Source: Nitrospira sp. (lineage in GTDB: Bacteria > Nitrospirota > Nitrospiria > Nitrospirales > Nitrospiraceae). Taken from it: a stretch of DNA of 40,630 bases. This document shows positions 24,512 to 33,726 of the stretch, one piece after another. Each line of letters starts with the position of its first letter. Position 1 is the stretch's first letter. The notes beneath the pieces were generated by a model that worked only from the letters and a program-made list of their open reading frames with translations, was not told the DNA's origin and ran no database searches. Made by a program: the position numbers and the translations under genes. The stretch is taken from the NCBI GenBank assembly GCA_019636875.1, contig JAHBWR010000017.1:1-40630 (forward strand), read 5' to 3'.

Positions 24512-24659
24512 AAATTCCTCTTCTACGTTCGAGTGCAGGCAGTCTACGCAACATAGGCACTAGGATCCTTATTGCTTAACACACTGCCTGCTGGATATAG
24601 GGTAAATAGGTTACCTTCGACTGTGATTCAACGTGCATGCGACACCCTGCAGTGATCAC

Positions 24660-26291
24660 TTATGGAACCTGAGGTTTCGTCAAATCATTAAATGGTTTCG
24701 ATGACTCACCTGTGTTGACGTCAATGCCTCCAGCCGGCTTCGGTTTGTCGAGGTCGGAATATTCAAAAATGCCGAAGGGTTGAATCTCGTCATCCGACGG
24801 GAGTTGACCGCGATTCCATCCCCCACCAAATGCACGAACCAGCTCGACCGATGATTTCAGTAGTTCCGTTTTGATTTCTACCGAACTGATGCGAGCTTCA
24901 AGAGTCCCGAGCTGCGCATAAATCACTTCCAGACTGTTTGCCAAGCCCCCGCGATAGAGCTGGAGCGTGAGATTTTGAGTTTTGAAATTGGCCCCCACCG
25001 CTGCCTCCTGTCGTTCGGCCGCGCTGGTCAGACGGTTGGTCATCGTCAAGTTGTTCGACACCTCACGAAAGGCTTTCAAGACGGTCTGGCGATACAAGTC
25101 TTCCGTTTCGCGATAGGCCGACCAGGCCTGTTGTAATTGTGCACGGCGGTACCCACTTTGGAATAATGGCAACTCAAACGCCGCGCCATAGGACCAGAAA
25201 CTGTTGGCAATCTTAATCAAATCGAGGCCCTTCTCCTCAAATCCTCCCGTCAGCCTAAAGGACACTTTCGGGAAGAACGCCGCCCGTGCAATACCGATGA
25301 CCCGGTTCGCTTCGGCCATGCGTCGTTCCATCATGGCGACGTCCGGTCGCCGTTCGAGGAGGGTGGACGGAAGCGTGGTCGGAATCGCGAATTTGGCTAC
25401 CCGGAGCTCGTCACTCGGCTCAATGGAAAAACTGTCCGGTGCGACATTGACCAGGACCGCGATGGCCTGTTCCGCGACTTTCCGCTGACCTTCAATGCGC
25501 GCCAATTTGGATTCTGTGCCGTACAGCAGCGATTCAACACGAGCCACATCGAGCGCCGAGGCAATCTTCCCAGCGAACTGCGTCTTGACCACGTTCAGCG
25601 TATCTTTGTAGAGATCGATCGATTGCTTATAGATGGCGGTCTGGGCATCGAAGCCACGGACGACCCAATAATTGGCGGCGACCTCAGCTTGGAGGCTCAG
25701 TCTGGCCAACCCATATTCAGCGGCACGTTCTTCTGCCCGGTAGATTTCGGCCTGAGTCGCGTTGCGGAGGGCTGACCAGAAATCGGGCTCCCAGGAAGCA
25801 ATCCCTCCGGGGTCCACCGTGCTCGACTGCAGGGGACTGTTCTCGGGACGGAAGAGCCGATCGAACGACTGCCGGTTGTGGGAGGCTCCCATTTCTAGAC
25901 CGAGCCGTGGGAAATATTCCGATCGCGTCGCCATCATAATATCGCGCGCTTGCACGAAGCGTTCGGCGGCGGCATGCAGATCAGGGTTAGCCGCCATCGC
26001 CTGATCGATGAGGCGATCCAGCGTTGGATCGTCGTAGAGCTTCCACCAATCCGGACGAAGCGCTTCGTCGGACGGGTTGGCTACCACGAATGGACTCGAC
26101 CCCTGCCAGGAATCAGGCACGACATATTGCGGCGGCTCATACGTGGGGGCCAGATTCACGGCCGGGAACCAGCCGCAGGCAGACAAGTTGAGGATCATGA
26201 ACAGGAGGGCACTGCGCCCGATCCAGGCCGGCAGGCCGGCTGTTGCGGTCAGTTTATTCGCACACCAGTAGCGATTTGTCATGGTCTTCAT
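24660..26291 (-). CDS. NodT-family outer-membrane efflux lipoprotein (TolC-like)
   Basis: A 543-residue outer-membrane factor. The signal peptide ends in lipobox LSAC at Cys39, and the mature protein has the paired helical hairpin repeats of the OEP family (LDRLIDQAMAANPDLHAAAERFVQARD near the start; GLANSLEVIYAQLGTLEARI in the second repeat) with membrane strands such as GLEMGASHNRQ. It forms the exit duct of the tripartite pump with the two genes before it, and starts 28 bases after the fusion-protein stop. The C-terminal tail is Pro/Gly-rich and longer than usual. The ribosome-binding site is poor at either of two close ATG codons (26291, 26282); translation may depend on the upstream gene. 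Confidence 0.9.
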   Translation of the reverse strand: MKTMTNRYWCANKLTATAGLPAWIGRSALLFMILNLSACGWFPAVNLAPTYEPPQYVVPDSWQGSSPFVVANPSDEALRPDWWKLYDDPTLDRLIDQAMAANPDLHAAAERFVQARDIMMATRSEYFPRLGLEMGASHNRQSFDRLFRPENSPLQSSTVDPGGIASWEPDFWSALRNATQAEIYRAEERAAEYGLARLSLQAEVAANYWVVRGFDAQTAIYKQSIDLYKDTLNVVKTQFAGKIASALDVARVESLLYGTESKLARIEGQRKVAEQAIAVLVNVAPDSFSIEPSDELRVAKFAIPTTLPSTLLERRPDVAMMERRMAEANRVIGIARAAFFPKVSFRLTGGFEEKGLDLIKIANSFWSYGAAFELPLFQSGYRRAQLQQAWSAYRETEDLYRQTVLKAFREVSNNLTMTNRLTSAAERQEAAVGANFKTQNLTLQLYRGGLANSLEVIYAQLGTLEARISSVEIKTELLKSSVELVRAFGGGWNRGQLPSDDEIQPFGIFEYSDLDKPKPAGGIDVNTGESSKPFNDLTKPQVP

Positions 26292-26319
26292 ACGATCTAC
26301 GTCTTAAAAGGTTAATATT

Positions 26320-27522
26320 TCAGTGTTGCGACACCGCCGGCTCCTGCGCCTTCGCTTGTGGATTGACGATGTCATAGCCGGCTGCCGGCGTCACGACTCG
26401 CACCTTATCCCCCTCGAGCAGTGCGGCACTGGGATTGTTGATGATCCGATCGCTTTCGGAGACACCGGACGTGAGTTCAATGACGTTGTCCAGAATTTTT
26501 GTCACCTCGATCGGTTTAAAATGCACGCGTTCGTCTTCTGTTACGACAGCCACCTGGGTTCCGTGCTCTTGAAACACTAAGGCGCTCGTTGGGATCGTCA
26601 TCACCCCTGATTCCACCGGGGCCGTCAGCCGGACGGTGGCATAGGAGCCAGGCCAGAGGGCACGGTCCTTGTTATCTATCGTGAAAACTGTGACGGCCGT
26701 ACGAGTGTTCACATCGAACCCTTTCGCTACAGTCAGGAAGTTGAACGCGAAATGGCGATTGGGGATTTGAGGAACCGTCACATCGGCCGTCAGTCCTTGG
26801 TTCAAGAATGGTCCGAAGCGGGACGGGACGTTCACAAAGAGACGGAGCTTGTCCACCACGGCAACGGTAAAGAGGTTGGTCTTTTCTTTAGGTGTGCTGA
26901 TGCTCCCCTCTTTGGAGACCAAATCACCGACGTTGATGTTACGTTGGATCACGACTCCATCGAAAGGAGCTGTAATCTTTTTGAACCCGATGAAGGCCTC
27001 AATATTCTTCACCTTTTGCTCCGCCGCTGCGACCTTGGCCGCTTCGGCCTGGGCCTCCGCCAGTTGCACAGAGATGGCCTGCTCTGAAAGGGCTTGGTGT
27101 TCCCGCATGGCCAAATACCGCTGGGCGGTCAGTTGGGCCAGGTCATTCTTGGCTCGCTCGGACTGTAGATCCGCAAGGGCCTGTTTGTACTCGGCGTCAA
27201 GATCCGGGGTGTTGAGTTCGGCGAGGACATCGCCTTTCTTAACGTTATCCCCGTAGTCTTTGTGCCAGGCTTTCACATAGCCTTCAACACGCGCATAGAT
27301 GGGTGCTTCATACCAGCCCTCAATGGTGCCGGGGAGGGTAATGGAATCGGTCGGCTCCGACAGCTTGATCCGCGTGAGAGCCACCGGTGTGATGGCGTTA
27401 TCAGTCGCACTTTTTTGCAGTGCGACTGCTTCGTGCTGCCCCTCATTGAAGCGGTAATAAAGAATCACCACGAACGCAATGAAGCCGAGGATGAGGATAA
27501 TTTTGCCAGCTAACTTGTTCAT
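26320..27522 (-). CDS. RND efflux membrane-fusion (periplasmic adaptor) protein
   Basis: A 400-residue adaptor. An N-terminal membrane anchor (IILILGFIAFVVILYY) is followed by the barrel-sandwich half GWYEAPIYARVEGYVKAWHKDYGDNVKKGDVLAEL, a coiled coil of about 70 residues (AEYKQALADLQSERAKND onward), the returning half ITAPFDGVVIQRNINVGDLV, then beta-barrel and membrane-proximal domains. It links the inner-membrane pump to the NodT channel. The frame is open back to 27612, but that overlaps the pump gene; the ATG at 27522, one base after the pump stop and behind GAAGGAG, gives the normal N-terminus and suggests coupled translation. Confidence 0.9.
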   Translation of the reverse strand: MNKLAGKIILILGFIAFVVILYYRFNEGQHEAVALQKSATDNAITPVALTRIKLSEPTDSITLPGTIEGWYEAPIYARVEGYVKAWHKDYGDNVKKGDVLAELNTPDLDAEYKQALADLQSERAKNDLAQLTAQRYLAMREHQALSEQAISVQLAEAQAEAAKVAAAEQKVKNIEAFIGFKKITAPFDGVVIQRNINVGDLVSKEGSISTPKEKTNLFTVAVVDKLRLFVNVPSRFGPFLNQGLTADVTVPQIPNRHFAFNFLTVAKGFDVNTRTAVTVFTIDNKDRALWPGSYATVRLTAPVESGVMTIPTSALVFQEHGTQVAVVTEDERVHFKPIEVTKILDNVIELTSGVSESDRIINNPSAALLEGDKVRVVTPAAGYDIVNPQAKAQEPAVSQH

Positions 27523-27523
27523 A

Positions 27524-30500
27524 TCATGCATGCTCCTTCTGGAGAACCGCTCGGCGGTTATAGATGATGGCGTAGACACAAGGAACAAAGAACAATGTAA
27601 ATAGGGTTGCAACCGTCAGCCCTCCCATGACGGCTCGACCGAGTGGCGCATTCTGAGAATTCGCCATGGCCATGGGGAGCATGCCGAAGATCATCGCCGC
27701 TGCCGTCATAAGGACCGGACGAATACGAGCCTTCCCAGCCTCGATTGCGGCGCGAATGGCGTCGCCGTGAACCGCGAGCCGTTCACGGGCATAGGCGACG
27801 AGGAGGATTGAATTGGCAGTCGCCGTTCCCATCGTCATGATGGCTCCCGTCATTGCTGGGACCGAAATATAAGTGTGAGTGATGAATAGCGACCATGCGA
27901 TACCTGCAAATGCACCAGCCAAGGCGGTAATAATGATGAAAGGGTCAAGCCACGACTGAAAGTTGACGACGATCAACAAGTACACAAGGAGGATCGCGAT
28001 GAAGAGACCGCCGCCAAGCTCCACAAACGCATCGTGCATGACTTCGGATTGACCATGAATTTCAACCTCTGCACCGCGCGGCAGCTCATCTTTCATACTC
28101 TCTGCAATTTTCCGAACGTCTGCCAGGACCCCACCGAGATCTCGTCCCTCGGCCGAAATCAACACGTCGATCATCGGAAGAAGGTTTCGGTGCGTCACGA
28201 CGCCCGGTGTGCCGATCAAAGAGAGATTCGTCATATTGCCCAGTAATTGCACACCCATTCCACCACCTTCGTCATGTCCACGGTCTTCTGGAGCGACCGG
28301 AATGGTCTGGAGATCTCCGATGCTTGCCAGCTGAGGTTGAGGTGTATAGACGTTGAGTCGATACGATTGTTGCGTCGAACGGTCGAGCCAATACTTTTGA
28401 TCGATCTGCTGACTGCCGGCCGTGGCCAACAGCATGTTGAAGCCGAAGTCCTTCTGGTTCAGGTTTAGACCAAGGGCGAATCTCCGGTCGCCTTCGACCA
28501 GAATCGTCGGTTGGAACATCGTTTGATAGATATACACATCGGCGGCACCGGGGATCTGACGGAATTTCCCAGCCAATTTTTGCGCGTAGGCATAATTGGC
28601 ATACAGGTCAGGCCCGTTGACCTGGAGATCGATCGGTGCGAGCGAGCCGAAGTTCAGAATCTTATCGGTGAGATCGGCCGGCTGAAATGTAAACTCAGTC
28701 CCTGGGTAGCGTTCCGATAAACGTTCCCGAAGAATCTTCCGGTATTCCCAGACCGGAGTTCTTTGATCTTTCAATGTAATGGTAAGGTCGCAATCCTGCG
28801 TGCCGATCGTCGGCGTAGGAATGAATGCGAGATTATGCGCTCCCACGGGAAGCCCGCAGTTACTAACAACTGCGTCGACATTGCCGGGAAAGAAGTCTCG
28901 AATGTCATCGGATACCCGTGCGGCAATACGACCAGCCGCTTCGATCCGCAGTCCGAGCGGGGCCCGCATATGCATCTGCAACAATCCCCCTTTGATCTGC
29001 GGAAAGAACTCTTGACCTTCGAAGTAAAACAGGATGAACGAGGCCGACGCGAGCACCATGGAGATCGCGACAAAACTCACACGATGGGCGACCACGGTTT
29101 CAAGCTGGGCCGTGTACCCATCACGGAATCGTTCGAAGGCGTTCTGAAATCCGTGTTGAAATCGGGCAAGAACTCCTCCCTCCGGCCCGGCTGCATGATG
29201 AACCTTCAGGATGTACTTGGCCATGGTGGGAACCAGGGTGTACGTCAGGATAAAGGAGGCGAGCATCGCAAAGACGACCGCTTCAGCCATCGCGGGAAAC
29301 ACCCAACCCGCGATGCCGCTCAAATGGAACAGAGGAACCCACACGATCGTGATGGCAAGGGTGGCCACAAACGTCGGGAGAATAATTTGATTGGCGGCAT
29401 CGATGATCGCTTCTTCTAACGGCTTGCCCATGGCGAGGTGAGTATCGATGTTCTCGATCATGACCGCCGCATTGTCGACGAGAATGCCGACGGCCAATGC
29501 AAGTCCACCCAACGTCATGATGTTGATCGACTCTTCAAGCAGGTGCAGACAAATGAGCGAGCTGAGAATCGAGAGGGGAATTGATGTGAGGACAATCACC
29601 GTTGGACGCCACGAGCCGAGCATGAGGAGGACGATGAAACCGACCAGCGCGGCAGCGATGACCATTTCATGCACCACATCGGCAATGGCGTCTCTGACGA
29701 AGACCGATGAGTCACTGAGAAGACTTACCTTCACATCCGAAGGGACAACCTCTTGGATGCGGGGGAGCATTTTTCGGATGCCGTCCACGATATCGATGGT
29801 CGACGCCTCACTGCTCTTCATCACGACCACAATGACGGCCTGCTTACCGTCGACCAAGACAGAGTTGGTTTGGACTCGTCCCGCAAGGCGGACCGTGGCC
29901 ACGTCACTCAAATGGATGAATGAGTTGCCCTCTCGCTTGATCGGGATATCGTCGAACTCCTCAATTTTTAATGGAGATGCATTCGTTAAGACGAGCCAGT
30001 CAGTCTCCTTAATCTTCATATCTCCACCAGGCAGCACGAGATTTTGCCTCTCAATGGCTTGGTGGACATCCTCCGTCGTGAGGTTACGAGCCCGCAGTTT
30101 GTCTTGATCGACATTGATCATGACCTGCATATCCTGGCCGCCATATGGGTGGGGGAGGATCGCACCAGGGATAGTGACGAGCATGGGACGTATGCGCATG
30201 ACGCAAAGGTTATAGAGTTCCGCCGGAGTCTGGACATCTGATTCGACTTGCAACACCGCAACCGGTACTTGAGATGGAAATAACCGCATCACCATCGGAG
30301 CGGCAACGTCCGGTGGTAATGCCTTTACGGACGTCTGAGATATACCGACGATGTCGGCTTCGCTTCCCGCCAGATCGACTCCATCCTGGAGGAAAATGTT
30401 GATAATGGAGTGACCGAAATACGAGGTGCTCACGATGGTTTTGATACCTTCGACTGTCTGAGTGAGCATTTGCTCAAACACCCGTGTGACCCGACCTTCG

Positions 30501-30679
30501 GTTTCTTGCGGCATCAATCCATCATAGAGCCAGACGACGGAGCTGACGGGCATTTGAATGTTTGGGAAGACATCGGTCGGTGCCTCCTCAATGGTCAGAG
30601 CCCCAAAGACGAGGATCAGGATAGCGAGAACGACGAAGGTATAGGGTTTTTTTAACGCGACTTGGACAAGCTTATTCAT
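27524..30679 (-). CDS. RND-family efflux pump (HAE-1/AcrB-like permease)
   Basis: A 1051-residue inner-membrane transporter of the length usual for RND pumps. It has the N-terminal helix (KKPYTFVVLAILILVFGAL), the porter-domain pattern TDVFPNIQMPVSSVVW, the TM4 motif GGLALAVGILVDNAAVMIENI with the proton-relay Asp, a second periplasmic half, and the C-terminal GKARIRPVLMTAAAMIFGMLPMAMA. It exports a substrate by proton antiport; sequence is closer to drug/solvent-type than to CzcA-type metal pumps, but the substrate is not known. AAGG precedes the ATG. It is first in the pump-adaptor-channel operon, which has a sigma-54 promoter about 190 bases upstream. Confidence 0.93.
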   Translation of the reverse strand: MNKLVQVALKKPYTFVVLAILILVFGALTIEEAPTDVFPNIQMPVSSVVWLYDGLMPQETEGRVTRVFEQMLTQTVEGIKTIVSTSYFGHSIINIFLQDGVDLAGSEADIVGISQTSVKALPPDVAAPMVMRLFPSQVPVAVLQVESDVQTPAELYNLCVMRIRPMLVTIPGAILPHPYGGQDMQVMINVDQDKLRARNLTTEDVHQAIERQNLVLPGGDMKIKETDWLVLTNASPLKIEEFDDIPIKREGNSFIHLSDVATVRLAGRVQTNSVLVDGKQAVIVVVMKSSEASTIDIVDGIRKMLPRIQEVVPSDVKVSLLSDSSVFVRDAIADVVHEMVIAAALVGFIVLLMLGSWRPTVIVLTSIPLSILSSLICLHLLEESINIMTLGGLALAVGILVDNAAVMIENIDTHLAMGKPLEEAIIDAANQIILPTFVATLAITIVWVPLFHLSGIAGWVFPAMAEAVVFAMLASFILTYTLVPTMAKYILKVHHAAGPEGGVLARFQHGFQNAFERFRDGYTAQLETVVAHRVSFVAISMVLASASFILFYFEGQEFFPQIKGGLLQMHMRAPLGLRIEAAGRIAARVSDDIRDFFPGNVDAVVSNCGLPVGAHNLAFIPTPTIGTQDCDLTITLKDQRTPVWEYRKILRERLSERYPGTEFTFQPADLTDKILNFGSLAPIDLQVNGPDLYANYAYAQKLAGKFRQIPGAADVYIYQTMFQPTILVEGDRRFALGLNLNQKDFGFNMLLATAGSQQIDQKYWLDRSTQQSYRLNVYTPQPQLASIGDLQTIPVAPEDRGHDEGGGMGVQLLGNMTNLSLIGTPGVVTHRNLLPMIDVLISAEGRDLGGVLADVRKIAESMKDELPRGAEVEIHGQSEVMHDAFVELGGGLFIAILLVYLLIVVNFQSWLDPFIIITALAGAFAGIAWSLFITHTYISVPAMTGAIMTMGTATANSILLVAYARERLAVHGDAIRAAIEAGKARIRPVLMTAAAMIFGMLPMAMANSQNAPLGRAVMGGLTVATLFTLFFVPCVYAIIYNRRAVLQKEHA

Positions 30680-30870
30680 AGATTACAACCTTCAACAATG
30701 ATCAGGTGATATAGTCCTTGAGAGCTGATCCCTTTCCGGAGATCCTTGGCGGCTCGCCTAAAAGGCATCTGATTTCTCAGGGAGGTGGTCGTTTCCATAT
30801 CGGATATGAGTCTTGAAGTGGTTCGGATCGTTGCCATCACATCATGTCTCCTACCTGCCGATATGCCCTG

Positions 30871-30886
30871 TGCAAACTGTTTGCCC
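30871..30886 (-). promoter_or_regulatory. Sigma-54 promoter of the RND operon
   Basis: On the minus strand the sequence is GGGCAAACAGTTTGCA, with GG and GC ten bases apart, close to the -24/-12 consensus. It differs from the slp promoter at 35443 (AGGCAAACACTTTGCA) at only two of 16 positions. Transcription would start near 30860, leaving a leader of about 180 bases before the pump ATG. Confidence 0.72.
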
Positions 30887-31018
30887 GGTTCCTCCAATCA
30901 TCAGGTGGGTTGCATTGATGTGAAAGAATCTAAGCGTTTAGAACGAAGAGCCAGGATATTTCCCGGATCGGTGTGGAATAGTGGTCGTGCAACGACAGTG
31001 TGAGAAGAGAATAAGAGA

Positions 31019-31049
31019 GCGAAATCGCACATGTCTTACGGTGCGCAAT
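31019..31049 (-). promoter_or_regulatory. 31-base dyad element upstream of the RND operon
   Basis: Contains CGCAC (31026-31030) and GTGCG (31041-31045) ten bases apart. Read on the minus strand, 26 of 31 bases equal the element at 35280-35310 upstream of slp; the differences are four in the spacer and one beyond it. The edge of the dyad is 141 bases from the GG of the sigma-54 promoter, identical to the distance at slp. A shorter palindrome (CGCACACCGTGCG, 31091-31103) lies just upstream. The rest of 30680-31408 shows no gene. Confidence 0.68.
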
Positions 31050-31408
31050 ACCGCAATGACGATCGAGATAGAATGATATTCCGCTTCGATCGCACACCGT
31101 GCGGCTCACCGGTTTGTCGCCATCAGCTGCCTGCCGCGTCCGTTGCCCCTACTCGAACTTACTCTGGCTTCGAATTCCTCGGGCAATCCTGGTTCTTCGC
31201 TCTCCAGATTCCAGCATCTGTCATCGAGTCGAACATAGAGCATGGTGCTGGTATTGTTGGTGATCATCAACCTGATGATTAGTACGAGACGAAGCGATGG
31301 TGCCAAGGGAACCGTCCTTGGAGCTGAAAGGTACAGAGATCGTGCAATCTACACTGAGCTTCGTCAGGAGGAGGAAATCACGTAGCTGCCAGGGGAAACA
31401 GGAGGGTT

Positions 31409-31633
31409 CTAAGAAAGCTCAGGTAGGCGATTGATGATCCGAAGCCGCACGTCATCTCCGAGCTGGATCTGCACCATCTTGGTGGCAAGCTCCTTCCGAA
31501 TCTGTCGAACTTCCTCCGCGGTGAATTGCAGCTGCCCTCCACACCGTTCAACGAGATGGAAGATCAGGAGAGAGGTCAGGTGCTGGGCATCTTCATCACT
31601 GGTGTGGCGGCTCAGGTTGAGGATTTGAGACAT
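31409..31633 (-). CDS. Small hypothetical protein
   Basis: A 74-residue acidic/basic balanced, helix-rich protein (EDAQHLTSLLIFHLVERCGG, then FTAEEVRQIRKELATKMVQI and DDVRLRIINRLPEL). There is no signal peptide or membrane segment. The composition is like that of a real small regulatory protein, but I do not recognise a family and the sequence before its ATG is a weak ribosome-binding site. It lies 170 bases after the carbonic anhydrase genes on the same strand, with no gene between. Confidence 0.5.
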   Translation of the reverse strand: MSQILNLSRHTSDEDAQHLTSLLIFHLVERCGGQLQFTAEEVRQIRKELATKMVQIQLGDDVRLRIINRLPELS

Positions 31634-31806
31634 GGTCGTGATTAAACGTCAATCGCAGGTTCCACTTATGCCTGAGACCATTCGCCCTTCACAATGCCTC
31701 GAAGGGAGGGGGAGTCAAAGACACGGCCGCCCTGATGTGAGGGCCCGGGATGGGGATCGGGGCCCTCAACAGGAGCCGCTATCGCGTCCGCATTGCCTTA
31801 GCGCTG

Positions 31807-32628
31807 TTAGTGCGATTCCAGCACAAAACGTTTATGCAGCGGTTGCGTCGGCCTCACATTGTCATGACCCAACAGGGAGCGGAACCGTTGGATCTGTTCC
31901 GCCGACACTTGAATAGGTTCGTGCATCACGGCCCAAATGACACCCTCGTGGCAGGGTGGGGTGGTATAGGAACCAAAATAGCGGTAGTAGGATCGTCCCT
32001 TGGGTAACAGATCATTCGGGTTCACGAAATGTTCATGATCATCGACCACTTCACCGACATTGGCCGGCGCATGCGCCAGGAACGTTTCAAAGAATGGATT
32101 GTGTTTGCCCTCTTCCATGAAGACGGCCACCACTGCTGCTTCATGCCGCGCGTTGTGATGGACGAGATGGAGTTCCATCGGGTAGTGCCTCTGATCAACC
32201 GTGTGTTCACTCGGAAAATGAAAATGAAATTGTTCCAGGAGGTATAGATCCCCATCCAATACAATGGTACTGTCCTTTTCAAAATGAAGTACCGTCTGGC
32301 CGTGCTTCGGATATCGGGACTTGACCGTTTCCGAAAGCGGTTCAAGCTCCTCCAATGTATGCCCGTTGTTGATCACATGGAACGGCGCATCCTTATAGGA
32401 AAACTGAATGTCGTCGAGACCGATTTTGTGACTGTGCAAGAGATCGATGGGGGATTGTGACATGCCCTTATCACAGAGGGAAAACTCGGGGCCCAGTTTC
32501 CCCCACTGAAATGGTCCACGATCCCCTTCGTAGCCCCATGTGATGGGTTCCGACTCAGCTGCATGGAGGCTCATACCCGGCAGCATTAATCCGGACAGGA
32601 CCATCGCAGTTCGAATTAAGAGTCGCAT
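31807..32628 (-). CDS. Secreted alpha-carbonic anhydrase, copy 1
   Basis: A 273-residue alpha-class enzyme that interconverts CO2 and bicarbonate. Signal peptide MRLLIRTAMVLSGLMLPGMSLHAA; the mature protein begins ESEPITWGYEGDRGPFQWG. The three zinc histidines are in LEQFHFHFPSEH (two) and MELHLVHHN (one); SQSPIDLL and the TTPPCHEGVIW segment are also conserved. It should act in the periplasm or at the surface. The start is the ATG with GGGAG seven bases upstream; a TTG two codons earlier is less likely. It is 139 bases behind a close paralogue on the same strand, with which it shares long identical stretches. Confidence 0.93.
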   Translation of the reverse strand: MRLLIRTAMVLSGLMLPGMSLHAAESEPITWGYEGDRGPFQWGKLGPEFSLCDKGMSQSPIDLLHSHKIGLDDIQFSYKDAPFHVINNGHTLEELEPLSETVKSRYPKHGQTVLHFEKDSTIVLDGDLYLLEQFHFHFPSEHTVDQRHYPMELHLVHHNARHEAAVVAVFMEEGKHNPFFETFLAHAPANVGEVVDDHEHFVNPNDLLPKGRSYYRYFGSYTTPPCHEGVIWAVMHEPIQVSAEQIQRFRSLLGHDNVRPTQPLHKRFVLESH

Positions 32629-32767
32629 ACACAAACTCCCTCCTCAAATAGGTGGTCGGAATTTTCAGCGCCCGGCACCACGCAACTATGTACTGCGCTC
32701 CCAGGAGGAACATCAGTATGATTCTGTCGTCTCCCAACCGACTCTACACAGCGAGCCAGCAGACTCG

Positions 32768-33613
32768 CTATTTTACCTGGGACGCGGTCTCCACATAATT
32801 TGATTCCAGCACAAAGCGCTTGTGCAACGGCTGGATTGGGCGAGCATTGTCATGACCCACAAGCGAACGAAAGCGTTGAATTTGGTCAGCCGAAACTTCA
32901 ATCGGTTCATGCATTATTGCCCAGATCACCCCTTCGGTACAGGGAGGAGTTGTATAGGATCCGAAGTAACGATAGTAAGAACGGCTCTTCGGCATCAGCG
33001 TAGCGGGATTGATCACATGTTCACGATCTTCCAGAAATTCTCCGACTTTTTTCGGCGCGTGGTTCAAGAACGTTTCGAAGAAGGGATTGTGTTTGCCCTC
33101 GGTCATAAAGACAGCCACGACTGCCGCTTCATGCCGCTCGTTATGGTGTACTAGGTGGAGCTCCATCGGATAGTGCTTGTTGTCAATGGTATGCTCGCTC
33201 GGGGCATGGAAGTGGAATTGTTCCAAGAGGTAGAGGTCGCCGTCGAAGACGATAGTGCTGTCCTTCTCAAGATGCATTACCGTCTGTCCGTGCTTCGGGT
33301 ATCGGGACTTGACCGTTTCTGAAAGAGGTTCAAGTTCCTGCAACGTGTGCCCGTTGTTGATGACATGAAAAGGCGCATCTTTGTAGGAAAATTCGATGCC
33401 CTCGAGGGCAATCTTGTGTCCTTGCAACAGATCTATTGGAGATTGGGACTTGCCATTTCCGCAGAGGGCAAATTCAGGACCAAGTTCGCTCCAATGCAAC
33501 GGCCCATGGTCGCCATCGTAGCCCCAATGAATACCCCCAGATTCACCCGCATATGAAACATTTGCCGATAGGGTTAAAGCAACCCCAGCAAGCAGCAACG
33601 AGAATATCCTCAT
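32768..33613 (-). CDS. Secreted alpha-carbonic anhydrase, copy 2
   Basis: A 281-residue paralogue of the preceding enzyme. Signal peptide MRIFSLLLAGVALTLSANVSYA, mature start GESGGIHWGYDGDHGP. Zinc histidines lie in LEQFHFHAPSEH and MELHLVHHN, with SQSPIDLLQGHK and SYTTPPCTEGVIWAIM as supporting motifs. The two proteins are identical over long blocks (for example NNGHTL-ELEPLSETVKSRYP), showing a recent duplication; the signal peptides and termini have diverged. The start is the ATG with GGGAGGA in front, not the longer frame from 33646. It follows an outer-membrane barrel gene after 113 bases and may be cotranscribed with it. Confidence 0.93.
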   Translation of the reverse strand: MRIFSLLLAGVALTLSANVSYAGESGGIHWGYDGDHGPLHWSELGPEFALCGNGKSQSPIDLLQGHKIALEGIEFSYKDAPFHVINNGHTLQELEPLSETVKSRYPKHGQTVMHLEKDSTIVFDGDLYLLEQFHFHAPSEHTIDNKHYPMELHLVHHNERHEAAVVAVFMTEGKHNPFFETFLNHAPKKVGEFLEDREHVINPATLMPKSRSYYRYFGSYTTPPCTEGVIWAIMHEPIEVSADQIQRFRSLVGHDNARPIQPLHKRFVLESNYVETASQVK

Positions 33614-33726
33614 GATGAATCCTCCCTCAGTTTGATTAAACTGCACCAGTCGTTACCTGTAGAGCCAACGCAATCGAATCGGGGGATGGAGGCGGCCTTA
33701 TAGAGCTACCATCGACCATATGCTGC

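Noticed and set aside
24535..24591. Inverted repeat GCAGGCAGT / ACTGCCTGC as a terminator of the RND operon
   Set aside because: The arms are 39 bases apart with no U-tract, and lie before the next gene on the same strand; too weak to call.
28763..29419. Plus-strand frame of 218 codons inside the RND pump gene
   Set aside because: Charged, repetitive shadow of the pump gene; the pump reading has full RND motifs.
31089..31103. Short palindrome CGCACACCGTGCG as a second dyad at the RND operon
   Set aside because: Its half-sites are three bases apart instead of ten, so it is not the same motif; it may still be a separate site.
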